Shown here one piece after another: positions 15,556 to 25,400 of a DNA stretch of 37,001 nt; the first letter of the stretch is position 1; every line of letters begins with the position of its first letter. The DNA is from Thermoplasmata archaeon (GTDB lineage Archaea > Thermoplasmatota > Thermoplasmata > Thermoplasmatales > Thermoplasmataceae), in the NCBI GenBank assembly GCA_021797025.1, contig JAKAAK010000002.1:1-37001 (forward strand), in the 5' to 3' direction. The translations under genes and the position numbers were made by a program. Below the pieces are notes generated by a model, which ran no database searches, was not told where the DNA came from, and saw nothing but the letters and a program-made list of their open reading frames with translations.

Positions 15556-16572
15556 TTACTTTTTCCTTGAATTTATCTTGTCCTTAGCCTTTATCTCATA
15601 ATACTGTAAGGGATGCTTTATATGTGGGCATAATGCATCATCTCCCATATAACAGAGATGGTTAGATTTTAATGTAGCACATTTTGGTGGGGAATATTCC
15701 GTTCCGGAAATGCTTCCTGTTAAATGGCCGATCTGATATGATGCACTGGATTCATCAAAATCTGCAGTTCTGCTAAATATTTTGACTATATGTTCATTAT
15801 CCATACCAATATGATGTAGAAATGTGGCAAGTGTAAGTCTTGCCATATGAGAGGGGTTGCCACCATCATTTATTTCATTGATGTATTCCTTAATACAGGG
15901 TGGAAATATTGAAGAATCTATCTCACCTAAATTCATGGTTTTTTTCCTGTTTATTTCAATAAATTCCTTTTTTAATTCATCCAGTTTATCATAGAACCCC
16001 TCAAAAATATCCTTTGAATCACTATAATCCATCTTATCATAAATATCATGCATTTTTACAGCAAAATACTCCCTCAAAATGTGTGCTGCTTGCCTTAAAT
16101 CAATATATACATAGCCGTTGTCGAGCATCTGATATACCAGCCTGTATTTATTTCCGGACAGCTTTTTATTATACCTTATAAAAATATTAAAGGGTATTTT
16201 AAATAAATATTTATTTCCGACAGTTTCAATACTTGCATCTCCTATTCCAAAGGTACTGAAGTACTCAATTACATTATCATAATTTTCCAATAACATCTCT
16301 GCTATTCTATTCCCGAATACATCCCTCTGATCTGTTATAAACCTGTTAATTAAAGGTTTTTCATTTATATATTTTATAATCCAGAGTGTAATGGCAAATG
16401 TTTCCCTATCCAGGGTTGCATTGTATTTTTTATTATCCGAGTACTTTTTTATCAGATTGTCTATATAATCAAAGGCATCCCGTCTATGTTTTCCATTTTT
16501 AACCAGAATGTCCTTTATTTTATTTTTATCCAGAATCAGATTAAAATTAACAAAAAAATTTGATGTTATCAT
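15556..16572 (-). CDS. priL: DNA primase large subunit PriL
   Basis: A 338-residue large subunit of the archaeal primase that partners PriS to make RNA primers. The C-terminal iron-sulfur domain has its four cysteines: FPPCIKEY (about residue 226), PPKCATL, LCYMGDD and LCPHIKHP (about 298-318). The remaining N-terminal two thirds is helical, as in the family. The start overlaps the pepQ stop by ATGA (16569-16572), so it is the second gene of a pepQ-priL operon. It converges on the SRP19 gene with one base between stops. Confidence 0.93.
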   Translation of the reverse strand: MITSNFFVNFNLILDKNKIKDILVKNGKHRRDAFDYIDNLIKKYSDNKKYNATLDRETFAITLWIIKYINEKPLINRFITDQRDVFGNRIAEMLLENYDNVIEYFSTFGIGDASIETVGNKYLFKIPFNIFIRYNKKLSGNKYRLVYQMLDNGYVYIDLRQAAHILREYFAVKMHDIYDKMDYSDSKDIFEGFYDKLDELKKEFIEINRKKTMNLGEIDSSIFPPCIKEYINEINDGGNPSHMARLTLATFLHHIGMDNEHIVKIFSRTADFDESSASYQIGHLTGSISGTEYSPPKCATLKSNHLCYMGDDALCPHIKHPLQYYEIKAKDKINSRKK

Positions 16573-17645
16573 AATTCTATTAAATCCTTTGGTGCGTTCG
16601 TTATCTGCTCGTAACCATCCTTTTTAACAACAACATCATCTTCTATCCTGACACCACCGAAATTGGTTACATATATTCCCGGCTCATCTGTGACAACCAT
16701 GCTGTTTTTAAGTATGAAATAATATGTTGGTGATAATGCCGGATGATCATGGACATCCAGACCTACTCCATGGCCAAGGCTGTGTATAAATCTACCCTTA
16801 TACTTTGTAGAGTCTATTATATCCCTTGCTATTTTATCTATATCCCTCCCGTTGACTCCTGCTTTAATTGCTATCATACTGTCATGCTGTGCTTTTTTTA
16901 CAGTTTCATATATTTCCTTCTGTTCATCGTTTGCCCTGCCGAATACAAACGTCCTTGTTATATCAGAGCAGTATCTGTTGTATAATGCACCGTAATCTAT
17001 AAGGACAAAATCATTCTTTTTTAGTTTTGCTCTTCCAGGTGAATAATGTGGCATAGCCGAATTTTTGCCGAATGCAACAATTGTACTGAATGATTCCCCG
17101 GAAGCACCATTCTTCATCATTGCATATACAACATTTGCTGCAAGTTCACTTTCAGTCATACCCTCGTGAACTGTCTCTGTAAAATCCTCAAATGAATCAC
17201 TGGCTATCTTTGCCGCCTCCCTTATATTTTTTAACTCATCATTTTCTTTCAGTATTCTTGATTCTAATATCGACTGTGATACATCTATAAACTCCTTATC
17301 CGGAATTATTTTCAGTATACCCTTATACATACCCAGTGTTACTGCCGAATAATTTAATCCGATGTTTATATCATTTTCAAATAGTTTTTTCAGTATATTA
17401 CTTTTTTCTGATGCTGTTTTGAATGTTATAACATCAAGGCCTGTTTCCTTTGCCGCCTCCTCTTCAAGCTCTGACGTGATAATTTTTATTTCATCGGGTT
17501 TAACATATAATGCCGAACCTTCAAATATACCGGATTTCGCACCTGTAAGGTAAAAAAATGTTTTATCGCACTGGTTCTCTCCGCCGTTCATTATCAGCAT
17601 TGAATCGACGTCCCTGATATAATCAAAAATTCTTTTCTCTTTCAT
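16569..17645 (-). CDS. pepQ: Xaa-Pro dipeptidase / M24B aminopeptidase
   Basis: A 358-residue creatinase-fold metallopeptidase that cleaves X-Pro bonds. The N-terminal domain (about 1-125) is followed by the pita-bread catalytic domain. The five dinuclear-metal ligands are visible: two Asp in LIDYGALYNRYCSDITRTF, His in HSLGHGVGLDVHDHP, and Glu in DEPGIYV and RIEDDVVV. It probably acts on small proline peptides left by tricorn and its factors, linking it to the aminopeptidase at 5683. A TATA-like AATTATATTC lies about 25 bp upstream on the minus strand (plus-strand 17665-17675). Confidence 0.92.
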   Translation of the reverse strand: MKEKRIFDYIRDVDSMLIMNGGENQCDKTFFYLTGAKSGIFEGSALYVKPDEIKIITSELEEEAAKETGLDVITFKTASEKSNILKKLFENDINIGLNYSAVTLGMYKGILKIIPDKEFIDVSQSILESRILKENDELKNIREAAKIASDSFEDFTETVHEGMTESELAANVVYAMMKNGASGESFSTIVAFGKNSAMPHYSPGRAKLKKNDFVLIDYGALYNRYCSDITRTFVFGRANDEQKEIYETVKKAQHDSMIAIKAGVNGRDIDKIARDIIDSTKYKGRFIHSLGHGVGLDVHDHPALSPTYYFILKNSMVVTDEPGIYVTNFGGVRIEDDVVVKKDGYEQITNAPKDLIEL

Positions 17646-17724
17646 TATTGACGATTTTAATAATGAATATAATTATTTCTATAATATTTAGAAATATATT
17701 TTAATATCAAAAGTATAAAGTATT
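17646..17724. promoter_or_regulatory. Divergent promoters of pepQ-priL and pyrC
   Basis: A 79-bp spacer holds a TATA-like element for each direction: AATTATATTC (minus, about 17665-17675) and AATATATTTTAAT (plus, 17693-17705, about 25 bp before ATG 17725). There is no Shine-Dalgarno before either start, so both messages are probably leaderless. Confidence 0.5.
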
Positions 17725-18963
17725 ATGATGGATATTGTTTTTTCAGGAAAATTTTATTATAATGGGGAATTCCAGGATCTGGATATAGGTGTGTCGGATG
17801 GTATTATCACGGATATAAAAAAACATATAAATTTTAAAAGAAAAAGATTAAAAAACGCCGTGATACCTGCGGGAACTGACACACATGTGCATTTTCGTGA
17901 CCCGGGAGAAACGTATAAGGAGGATTTTAGAACCGGAACAGTATCCGCAATTTTTGGTGGAACAACAACGGTATTTGATATGCCAAATAATAAAATAAAA
18001 ATTGACAATTATACAGCTTACAGTGATAAACTGGAAATAGTGAGAAGAAAAGCATACTGTGATTTCGGTTTATATTCAATGTTTAATGGCAATAATTCCA
18101 GTATAATAAGTAAGGATTCATCTGGAATAAAAATATATCTTGGGGATACAACAAACGTTGATAATATTAACAGTTTTAGTATAAATGAAATAGAAAATGT
18201 TAATAATATGAATATACCTGTTTTTTTCCATGCAGAGGACAAAAACTGCCTTGATAAGAATTACAAAAAAGCACGTAATTTAAGGGAGTATAATCAGAGT
18301 AGGCCAATGGCATGTGAGGACATTGCCGTTAATACTGCAAATAGCATGAAGTTTAAAAAGGGTGTTATTACACATATGACCCATTATATGAATACGGATT
18401 ATATAAAGGAGGTAGCACCACACCATTTATTATTAAACGATGAAATGCCGTTAAAATCATACGGAAAGGTTAATCCACCATTGAGGGATTCAGAAACGCA
18501 GAAAAATCTGTTAGGCGATTATATAAATAACAGGTTCAATATTGTTTCATCAGACCATGCAGCACATTCACAGAATGAAAGGGAAGAGTTTGAATACTCA
18601 AAATCCGGTATAATCGGTGTTGAGACAAGAATACCATTATTACTGGCACTGGTACAAAAGAAAATTATAAACTTCGAAACACTTTATAATACGTGCATAT
18701 ACAATCCCGATAAATTATTTAATCTGAAAAAGGGAGAGATAAAAATAGGGAACTATGCGGACTTCATGACGGTAGACTTTTCAAAAATGGAGAGATTAAA
18801 TGATTATACACTGCATTCAAAAAATCCTGCATCACCATTTAACGGCTTTGATGTAATATTTCCACAGGATGTTATAATACGCGGCAACACGGTAATAGAT
18901 AATCGTGAATTAATAGAGGATAGAATTGGGAAACATGTAAATGATTTGAAAAAATTACAATAA
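17725..18963 (+). CDS. pyrC: Dihydroorotase (class I)
   Basis: A 412-residue amidohydrolase converting carbamoyl aspartate to dihydroorotate in pyrimidine synthesis. Metal ligands and substrate motifs are in the expected order: DTHVHFRDPGE (about residues 50-60), DMPNN (about 81), the carboxylated Lys in GIKIYLGD (about 133), FFHAED (about 170), THMTHY (about 215) and SSDHAAHS (about 274-281). The start is ATG 17725, the first of two consecutive ATG codons, about 25 bp after a TATA element. It is monocistronic, followed by a T-rich stretch. No other pyrimidine gene is adjacent in this window. Confidence 0.93.
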   Translation: MMDIVFSGKFYYNGEFQDLDIGVSDGIITDIKKHINFKRKRLKNAVIPAGTDTHVHFRDPGETYKEDFRTGTVSAIFGGTTTVFDMPNNKIKIDNYTAYSDKLEIVRRKAYCDFGLYSMFNGNNSSIISKDSSGIKIYLGDTTNVDNINSFSINEIENVNNMNIPVFFHAEDKNCLDKNYKKARNLREYNQSRPMACEDIAVNTANSMKFKKGVITHMTHYMNTDYIKEVAPHHLLLNDEMPLKSYGKVNPPLRDSETQKNLLGDYINNRFNIVSSDHAAHSQNEREEFEYSKSGIIGVETRIPLLLALVQKKIINFETLYNTCIYNPDKLFNLKKGEIKIGNYADFMTVDFSKMERLNDYTLHSKNPASPFNGFDVIFPQDVIIRGNTVIDNRELIEDRIGKHVNDLKKLQ

Positions 18964-19624
18964 TTATTTTTTAACTTTAAAATTTCTTACGATTATTCCT
19001 TAACTCCATCCATTTTACGTAACAGGAACCAAGATTTTTTTAAATATATGTTTGTGACCAGCTATTTTACTAGTTTTGATAACAGATACGGTTACACAAA
19101 CATTTGTATTCATGGTATGTGTATATACATTATGTGAATAATATTTCAGATTGGGCAATAAAATATAAGACCCGGGGGTATTTGTATCCAGGATGTAGGC
19201 AACAGCTATTATTGTACCTGCACTTCTAAGTTCTCAACATAATAGATGGGAAATACAGTGGTGGGAATGTTCTCCTGACACTTTAAAGGGTTAGGGGACA
19301 CAGCTAGAAAAACAGGAAATTACAAATGGGATTCCAAAAAAATCAAATAAATTCATTGCGGATCTAAAGATAGATATAGACCTGTTATGTAAAAAAACCG
19401 TGAGTTAAGGATTATTTTAATCTCATAAACATTGCGGGATTGGTTTTTACTATTTAGTCCATACATATATTATTATTTACATTAGTTTTATAATGTCACG
19501 GCATTTATCAAACTTTTGGAATTTATATCGTTTGTCTTTAAAATGGCTTTCATTTCTTAATAGCACTTAGAAATCTGTCCATTAATTTGCTGTGAACCCA
19601 TATTCATTAGATGTATTATTGTTT
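18964..19624. other. Gene-poor interval with decayed coding sequence
   Basis: A 660-bp interval. It starts with a T-rich terminator-like stretch after pyrC. A TATA-like TTTTTTTAAATATATG at about 19035-19050 has no ORF behind it. A more GC-rich central block (19169-19408) looks like a dead gene and is listed separately. The rest (19410-19624) is AT-rich with no recognisable gene or RNA. Confidence 0.4.
19169..19408 (+). pseudogene. Unrecognised decayed gene, one frame with two internal stops
   Basis: One reading frame of 80 codons stays protein-like except for TAG at about codon 10 and TAG at about codon 42. Pieces include ATAIIVPALLSSQHNRWEI, QWWECSPDTLKG and TNGIPKKSNKFIADLKIDID, ending TAA at 19406-19408. 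Composition is more GC-rich than the flanks. The family is unknown. It may be a transposon or integrated-element relic. Confidence 0.3.
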
Positions 19625-20011
19625 TTAGCTACATCTCCCTTTTATTTTTTCATTATATTTCGGTAATGTAAAATATAAAATTACAAATATAATCATAATG
19701 GCACTTGAAATATATGAATATATAGCGGAAGATTTAGGATCAAAAGTGTATCCCCTGTAATAACCAAAAATATAAAATACAAATGTAAATAGTAAAAACA
19801 ATTTGACCGCTTTATTATGATTTATTTTGTCCAGGATAAGAATAAATAAAACAAACGTTATGTATGATGCCCACAGATTCGTATACACGAGCACTGGCTT
19901 ATAGTAAGCAATATAAAGAAAGTATATTGATAATGGTATTATTGCTATTGATATTATTTTCTGTATTAATAGAATATTTTTATTATTTATTGCTACATTA
20001 TTTTTTTGCAT
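19625..20011 (-). CDS. Small four-helix membrane protein, second gene of an unknown operon
   Basis: A 128-residue protein with four hydrophobic segments (about 14-36, 43-62, 68-87 and 97-116) and basic ends (KNNVAINNKN; KYNEKIKGRCS). The family is not recognised. It starts ten bases after the stop of the 278-residue gene upstream, so the two are co-transcribed. Size and topology are those often seen for immunity or accessory proteins encoded with a secreted product, but this is a guess from context only. Composition matches the host. Confidence 0.65.
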   Translation of the reverse strand: MQKNNVAINNKNILLIQKIISIAIIPLSIYFLYIAYYKPVLVYTNLWASYITFVLFILILDKINHNKAVKLFLLFTFVFYIFGYYRGYTFDPKSSAIYSYISSAIMIIFVILYFTLPKYNEKIKGRCS

Positions 20012-20021
20012 TTTTTACCCC

Positions 20022-20858
20022 CTATAAATTTACTGGCTGGCAATGTATTACATAAAAATAGCCATTGGGTACGGGGTTATAAGAAAATATTGGATATGGA
20101 ACATTAAACCATCCAGTATTATAACCCATATAAACTCCAACATTCCCACCATAGCCATCCACGGTTTTTATAGCAACTGCAGTTATAAATGCAACAGCAA
20201 ATGCATAAGTAAGTATTTTTGCCAGTGTAGATAAAGCAACGGAAGTTATTTTAGCTGCACTGCCCAATAGACCTCTAGCAACTCCGGATAAAGTAAATCC
20301 TGCACCCAAATAGTTCAACAATCTGCCAGTGTTTAGCTGGTCAAGTGAAAATACTTCCCCTTTTAAATTTCCATTAGAATTAAGTTTTAAATATAAACTA
20401 TAACAAAGTAACGCGGCAGTATCAGGTGTAATATTATTAGATTTACTGTTCATATCAGCTAATGTTTTATTATTTATTATCATTGTGTTTTTTAATGTGT
20501 CTGATTTCACCGGAATAATTACAAAGTTTGTTTCGTTATTATTCATTATGACAAATAGTGATGATTGCAATTTATTATTAGTATATGTCGATAGTGCATA
20601 TCCTTTATATAAACTGCCTTTATAGAAAGTTTCAACTATTCTTACATCATTTGCATTGCTTTTTGACTTAATTTCATATTGTTTCATCTCATTGATATTT
20701 TTCAGACCGTATTCATTCATCGTACTCTGTATAATATTGTTTTTGGATTGCAATTTATTTTTGGGTTTATAATACATTAACCCTGTAAAGCCAGCCATTA
20801 TCATAACTGTAGCAAACAATATTGCTATAATAATTTTTTTATTTATGCGCTTTTCCAT
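20022..20858 (-). CDS. Secreted or membrane-anchored protein of unknown function with C-terminal Gly/Ala-rich hydrophobic region
   Basis: A 278-residue protein. A basic start (MEKRINKK) and a hydrophobic segment at residues 9-29 form a signal anchor. A polar, Asn/Lys/Ser-rich domain follows (30-185). The segment GAGFTLSGVARGLLGSAAKI continues into ITSVALSTLAKILTYAFAVA, one long Gly/Ala-rich hydrophobic stretch (about 190-240) followed by a Tyr/Pro/Asn-rich tail with a single Cys (VIHCQPVNL). No family is recognised. The hydrophobic stretch resembles pore-forming or bacteriocin-like peptides in composition only. The TATA element TTTATATATAAA (plus-strand 20885-20897) is separated from the ATG by nine TAA/TTA repeats, which may tune expression. 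Confidence 0.65.
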   Translation of the reverse strand: MEKRINKKIIIAILFATVMIMAGFTGLMYYKPKNKLQSKNNIIQSTMNEYGLKNINEMKQYEIKSKSNANDVRIVETFYKGSLYKGYALSTYTNNKLQSSLFVIMNNNETNFVIIPVKSDTLKNTMIINNKTLADMNSKSNNITPDTAALLCYSLYLKLNSNGNLKGEVFSLDQLNTGRLLNYLGAGFTLSGVARGLLGSAAKITSVALSTLAKILTYAFAVAFITAVAIKTVDGYGGNVGVYMGYNTGWFNVPYPIFSYNPVPNGYFYVIHCQPVNL

Positions 20859-20884
20859 AATAATAATAATAATAATAATAATAA
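20858..20884. repeat. (TAA)9 microsatellite between TATA box and start codon
   Basis: Nine perfect TAA units (minus strand TTA) directly abut the ATG at 20858 and fill the gap to the TATA element at 20885-20897. Copy-number change in steps of three would alter the TATA-to-ATG distance, and so the 5' leader, without touching the protein. Confidence 0.9.
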
Positions 20885-20906
20885 TTTATATATAAAATTT
20901 TCTATA

Positions 20907-21188
20907 ATGCCGGCTTTGGGAGAGATTCTTGGATACCGAATGATCGCTTATATACACTTTCTTGGTAAGACTTTACATTTTAACCTGTATCCTGAGGAAA
21001 ACAGGAAAAAGAGCATGGTAAATATAAAACCGCTCAGAAAGTGCTTTATTCTATGTGCAAAAACGGTTGTATACCCGAGATCTAACTTCAGATTCCACAT
21101 CATAAGCAACATTACACCCCAGATAACAGATCTATTTGGTGATTTCATCATGAGATATGAGGATAAAACACTGAATTTGAGGTGGTAA
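20907..21188 (+). CDS. Unrecognised 93-codon ORF, possibly spurious or a fragment
   Basis: An open frame starting MPALGEILGYRMIAYIHFLG with a Lys/Arg-rich middle and ending NLRW. GC content and codon use (CCG, GAG, CGA) differ from the neighbours. There is no promoter at a suitable distance, since the only TATA element is about 10-20 bp upstream and points better the other way. It may be part of a dead mobile element. It lies in the 390-bp gap between the secreted-protein gene and phosphoglycolate phosphatase, which otherwise shows nothing. Confidence 0.25.
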   Translation: MPALGEILGYRMIAYIHFLGKTLHFNLYPEENRKKSMVNIKPLRKCFILCAKTVVYPRSNFRFHIISNITPQITDLFGDFIMRYEDKTLNLRW

Positions 21189-21247
21189 TAATATAAAAAA
21201 GTCATCTGGCAAATAGCAGTATGGCAAGTTCATTTGGTGAAGTCAAG

Positions 21248-21919
21248 TTATAATATTCCGTAATGGTTTAGAACATCCTCCATTTCATTTCCATATCTAT
21301 GCTTTGATACATAGTCGCTTTTGCTTTTTATAGTGGCTGTTGCATTTGCGGGGCATGCCCTGTTCACGTTCAGGTTAAACATGGGTACATCATTATCTGA
21401 ATCACCAACAACCAGAATTTCATCATAATTCAGTTCAAATTGGTCTTTCATATAATTTACAGCATATGCCTTATTCTGGTTTTTATCCATTAAATGCCAT
21501 GTAAACCTGCTGTTAACAATGGACAGACCGTTTTTTTCTGCCTCACCCGAAACATAATTTTCATCAGAATCGTCCATATTAAATGCAATGGATGTTTCCC
21601 TCCACATGTTTGTAAAGACAGGTTTAACCGATGATTTTTTTGATATATATTCCAGAAATTTTTCAGCCCTGGTTTTATCAAAGAATTTTTTAATCTGATT
21701 TTTATATAATAATATTCCGCCATTTTCAGCAAATACCGGACCATTTATACCTATAAATGTCTGCAATGCAAACATTACCGGTACAACATTTCCACTGATC
21801 AGTGAGAATGTTACATTTTTATCTATGCCTTTTCTTATATATTTTATCGCACTGGTTGATATTAACCTATTTCCATCAGTTAGAGTACCATCAACATCCA
21901 GAACAATTAATTTTATCAT
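21248..21919 (-). CDS. Archaeal phosphoglycolate phosphatase (HAD superfamily, type IIB cap)
   Basis: A 223-residue HAD phosphatase of the family typified by Thermoplasma acidophilum TA0175, hydrolysing 2-phosphoglycolate. Motif I is LDVDGTLTDGN (residues 6-16, nucleophile Asp8), motif II SLISGN (about 39-44), and motif III/IV Lys in KAYAV with VVGDSDNDVPMF (about 172-183). The alpha/beta cap lies between (about 80-155). The length is typical. Its promoter is interleaved with that of the RNase P component 4 gene, divergently transcribed. Confidence 0.9.
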   Translation of the reverse strand: MIKLIVLDVDGTLTDGNRLISTSAIKYIRKGIDKNVTFSLISGNVVPVMFALQTFIGINGPVFAENGGILLYKNQIKKFFDKTRAEKFLEYISKKSSVKPVFTNMWRETSIAFNMDDSDENYVSGEAEKNGLSIVNSRFTWHLMDKNQNKAYAVNYMKDQFELNYDEILVVGDSDNDVPMFNLNVNRACPANATATIKSKSDYVSKHRYGNEMEDVLNHYGIL

Positions 21920-21960
21920 CTATGGCAATGTTTATAAAATTAATAAATATTTATAAACAG
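21920..21960. promoter_or_regulatory. Overlapping divergent promoters (phosphoglycolate phosphatase / RNase P component 4)
   Basis: Only 41 bp separate the two start codons. GTTTATAAAATT (about 21930-21941) is 20-25 bp before ATG 21961. On the minus strand TTATAAATATTTATTAA (21942-21958) is about 25-35 bp before ATG 21919. The two pre-initiation complexes would compete, and both messages would be leaderless. Confidence 0.5.
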
Positions 21961-22242
21961 ATGAAAGACAGTATTCTAATAAAAATATCAAATGAACGCA
22001 TCAATAAACTATATAATGAGGCTTTAAAATGCAGTGATATGGATTTATCAAGGAGATATATAACATTGATGGAGAGTATAGCGAAAAGGATGGATATAAC
22101 ACTTGAAAGAAGAATAAAATTATCATACTGTAAAAAATGTAAAACTCCATATAATAATTTTAACATGAGGATAAAAAATGGGGTTATAAATATAAAATGC
22201 AACTACTGTGGGAATATAAGAAGATTGCCCGTAAGGGATTAA
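21961..22242 (+). CDS. rnp4: Ribonuclease P protein component 4 (Rpp21/Rpr2)
   Basis: A 93-residue subunit of archaeal RNase P, which matures tRNA 5' ends. The N-terminal helices (RINKLYNEALKCSDMDLSRR, YITLMESIAKRM) bind Rpp29. A C-terminal zinc ribbon has Cys pairs in YCKKCKTPYNN and KCNYCGNIRRLP. I start at ATG 21961 because it follows a TATA element by about 25 bp. The in-frame extension back to 21802 lies inside the opposite-strand phosphatase and reads as low-complexity sequence. The stop shares TTAA with the convergent small gene. Confidence 0.9.
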   Translation: MKDSILIKISNERINKLYNEALKCSDMDLSRRYITLMESIAKRMDITLERRIKLSYCKKCKTPYNNFNMRIKNGVINIKCNYCGNIRRLPVRD

Positions 22243-22463
22243 TCGATAGTTTCCATCTCGAAATATACTTTAAATCCCTGCAGTGTTGCCTGTATTTTAT
22301 CGGCAAACCATATGGCATCTTCTGCAGATGCTGAATCTGGCCAGTTGTATACCATGTCATGCTCACCCCTTGTAAGGGAGAATCCCAATGACCTTAATCT
22401 ATCTATTATCTCACTGGGCTTTGTGCCCTCGCTGTTGAATATCACTTTAAGGTAAGTTTTCAT
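22239..22463 (-). CDS. Small conserved-looking protein, function unknown (74 aa)
   Basis: Starts MKTYLKVIFNSEGTKPSEII and continues with RLRSLGFSLTRGEHDMVYNW and ADKIQATLQGFKVYFEMETI. The pattern strand-helix-strand-helix-strand suggests a small ferredoxin-like alpha/beta fold. No motif points to a reaction. ATG 22463 is preferred over the TTG at 22481 because a TATA-like element (plus-strand about 22484-22494) lies about 26 bp upstream of it. The stop overlaps that of the convergent RNase P gene within TTAA, and the upstream neighbour on the same strand is the MMPL transporter, 25 bp away. Confidence 0.75.
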   Translation of the reverse strand: MKTYLKVIFNSEGTKPSEIIDRLRSLGFSLTRGEHDMVYNWPDSASAEDAIWFADKIQATLQGFKVYFEMETID

Positions 22464-22488
22464 AGTACATAAGTATAGCAATGTATAA

Positions 22489-25400
22489 TTATTTTTCCGT
22501 ATTTTTCATTTTTGAAGGCCACCAGTTATATTTATTCATTATTGCCATTATGACCGGAACAAAGAACATCCAGCTCACAAATGTATCTATTAAAACGCCT
22601 AAGGCCAGGCCAACGCCTATTTCTTCCATTATGCCTATACCACTGAAATACAGTGCACCGAATGTTGCAAATAATAGTGAACCAAGAACTATAATAACAC
22701 CACCAGTTTCCTTTATGGAATCTTTTATTGCATTATTATTATCCATGCCCTTCATTATATTTTCCTGAACCCGGGTTATCATGAATATATCATAATCCAG
22801 CCCAACAGCAAGCAGTGTAATAAATACAAACAACGGCAAAAATATCAGTAATGGCATATGCAGCATGTAATAGAATATTATATATGTCAACGTTAATGAT
22901 GCCACAACGGCTGCCATGACCATTATTATTAATCTTATTGGTGTTAACGCAGATGCCAGCTGTATTAATAGTATAGCAAATATCGTTACTGCAAGTACTG
23001 GAACAAGCCTATTAAATGCCGATGATGTAAATGAATATGCATTGTTTAAATATTCGGTTAAACCACCAACATATCCCTTATAATCGCTGTGGCTGTTTAC
23101 CATTGATGGTATACCGCTAACAAAATTTGTTGATTTACTGCTCCACGCAACGTTTGATAAATATACCACTATTTCAACATAATTCTTTTTATGACCCAGA
23201 TACGTATTTGTCTGGTTTATATATTGATTTTTATAGTTATTGTTTGACGACTCAAGGAAGCTATAATTAACCATGTTGCCGTATGGATATCCAGGGCCCA
23301 TGACCCTACTAACCTTACCAGAATCCATCAATCTATTTTCTATCTGCAGCGTTTGATTATACTCTGTTTGATTATACCGTACTGTTCCATTGTGGGTTGT
23401 CATAAACGGTGACGTAAAATTCAGTATTATATATGTAGGGTCAAACAGGTCATAATGGAATGAATCATTAACGACAGATAATGATTGCATACCACTGCTC
23501 TGTGGTAGAAGGGCAAAAAAATCCATGTTGGTAGGTGTTACCGAATATAGATACAGGGCTCCCAGTGTAATCACTATGAATATTACTAATATTTTCTTTT
23601 TATTATTCAATACTGTATGCGCAACCTTTTCCATTGATTTTTCGAATGGTAGTTTCTGTTTTTCCTTAATTTTTGATGGCCAGAATACTTTGCTTTTTAA
23701 CTGTGCAATTATTGCAATCAGAAATGTATTTGCAATTATAATGGTAACAACTGCAGCTATTGCATTTGTTAAACCCGCATCACTGAATATTGGTATATTT
23801 GATAGCCATAATACAACGTATGATAGGGCTACTGTTGTGCCTGATGTGAATACAGCATGTCCCGCCCATTTTGATGATTCAGGTACAGCATCGGGATTTT
23901 TATTCCTTGCCTCATTTCTATACCTTGACAGTATATACACAGAATAGTCTGATGATAGACCGAGAATAATTATCAACAAAAATGTGGGCGTAATAAATGA
24001 TATTGTTGTTTTAAATACATATTTATATAATATGCCATTTATACCTGCGGCTATGACAGCAGAAAACAAAAACATTGAAAATGGTAAAAATGCTGCTATG
24101 GGTGATTTAAAGAATAGACCTACAATTATAATAGAGATAATTATTCCTATTATCAGTGCTATTACCATACCATTCAGCACTTCGGTTGACAGCTGGTGAT
24201 TGGAAACCGATGAACCTGCTAAATAATATGAACTTCCGGGTATTATTTTTGTATAGCTATTCTCCATAGAGGTTATTGTTGATTGTTCTTTAGTTGTCAG
24301 GCTGCCATTGTAATGGAATATAAACAGCACCGTTGAATTACCTGGGGATATCAATGAGGCCGAAATGTATTTAGATGGCAATACCGGATATCTATTGTAA
24401 GGTGTACTGTTAACTATCTTTGATGAGAAAGCTGTTATATTTTTACCGCTGGAGCCATTTTCATATAGATTGGATAAATAATTGCTATAATACGGTTTAT
24501 TTATCTTTAACAATGGATTGCCATTCATTGAATTTATTGTTCCATTATATACCTCAGATACCATTAATTTTGATATATTTATGCCTGATGGATTTTCACC
24601 GAGATTGTATGCATTTTTAACAAAGTTATTAGCACTCATATTTAAATAGGTTTTAATAAATGATGAAGAAGTTGTATTGGTACTGAGTTTGCCGGATATG
24701 TAATTTATACTGTAATCTTTTAACATGTATGGTATTTCTTTAGAATTAAACATGTACTGGTTTAATGTAAAATTAGTATCAAGAGATAAAAATACTGGAT
24801 AACCCTCACCGGCCTCGGTTCTAAAGCTAGTGTTTTTTCCCGTACTGTTTATTGCAGAATTCATGTAATGTGTCTCATTGTAAATATTTGTTGCATTTAC
24901 ATTTTTTAATGTTGAATTCCATGTGTGTGAAAATGCATCAAGATAAGTTAATGATAAGTTGCTGTTTTTTACCTTTGAGTGAATTTCATTATAGGCTATG
25001 CTATTTGCCTTTATTTTATTGTGTGTGCTATTATATGCCTTATTAAAAACTTGAATATATGTGGCTGGTAAACCAAATCCAAGGTTCAGTGATAAATTTG
25101 CACTGGCATTAAATTTAATGCCTTCATTATTTACTGTTGATATTAATTTATAGGTACCGTTTTCTTCCTTATAAATACCCTTAGAATATGATTTTAGGGC
25201 TGAATTTTCTACAGTAAAAATATTTGTCTGGTTTGTATATTTTATATTTATTGATTTCAAATATGATACAACTGAACTGTCAAAGCTCATTAAATGTTGC
25301 ATTGTGGTGTTATTATCTATATTTGTATTATTTGCAACAATTATAATCTGTGGATCTGTAGAGTTGCCAAACTGTGATGATAATAAATTATTTGCCTTAG

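Noticed and set aside
21802..22242. Longer 146-residue start for RNase P component 4
   Set aside because: The extra 53 codons lie inside the opposite-strand phosphatase and do not match the family. ATG 21961 has a TATA element at the right distance.
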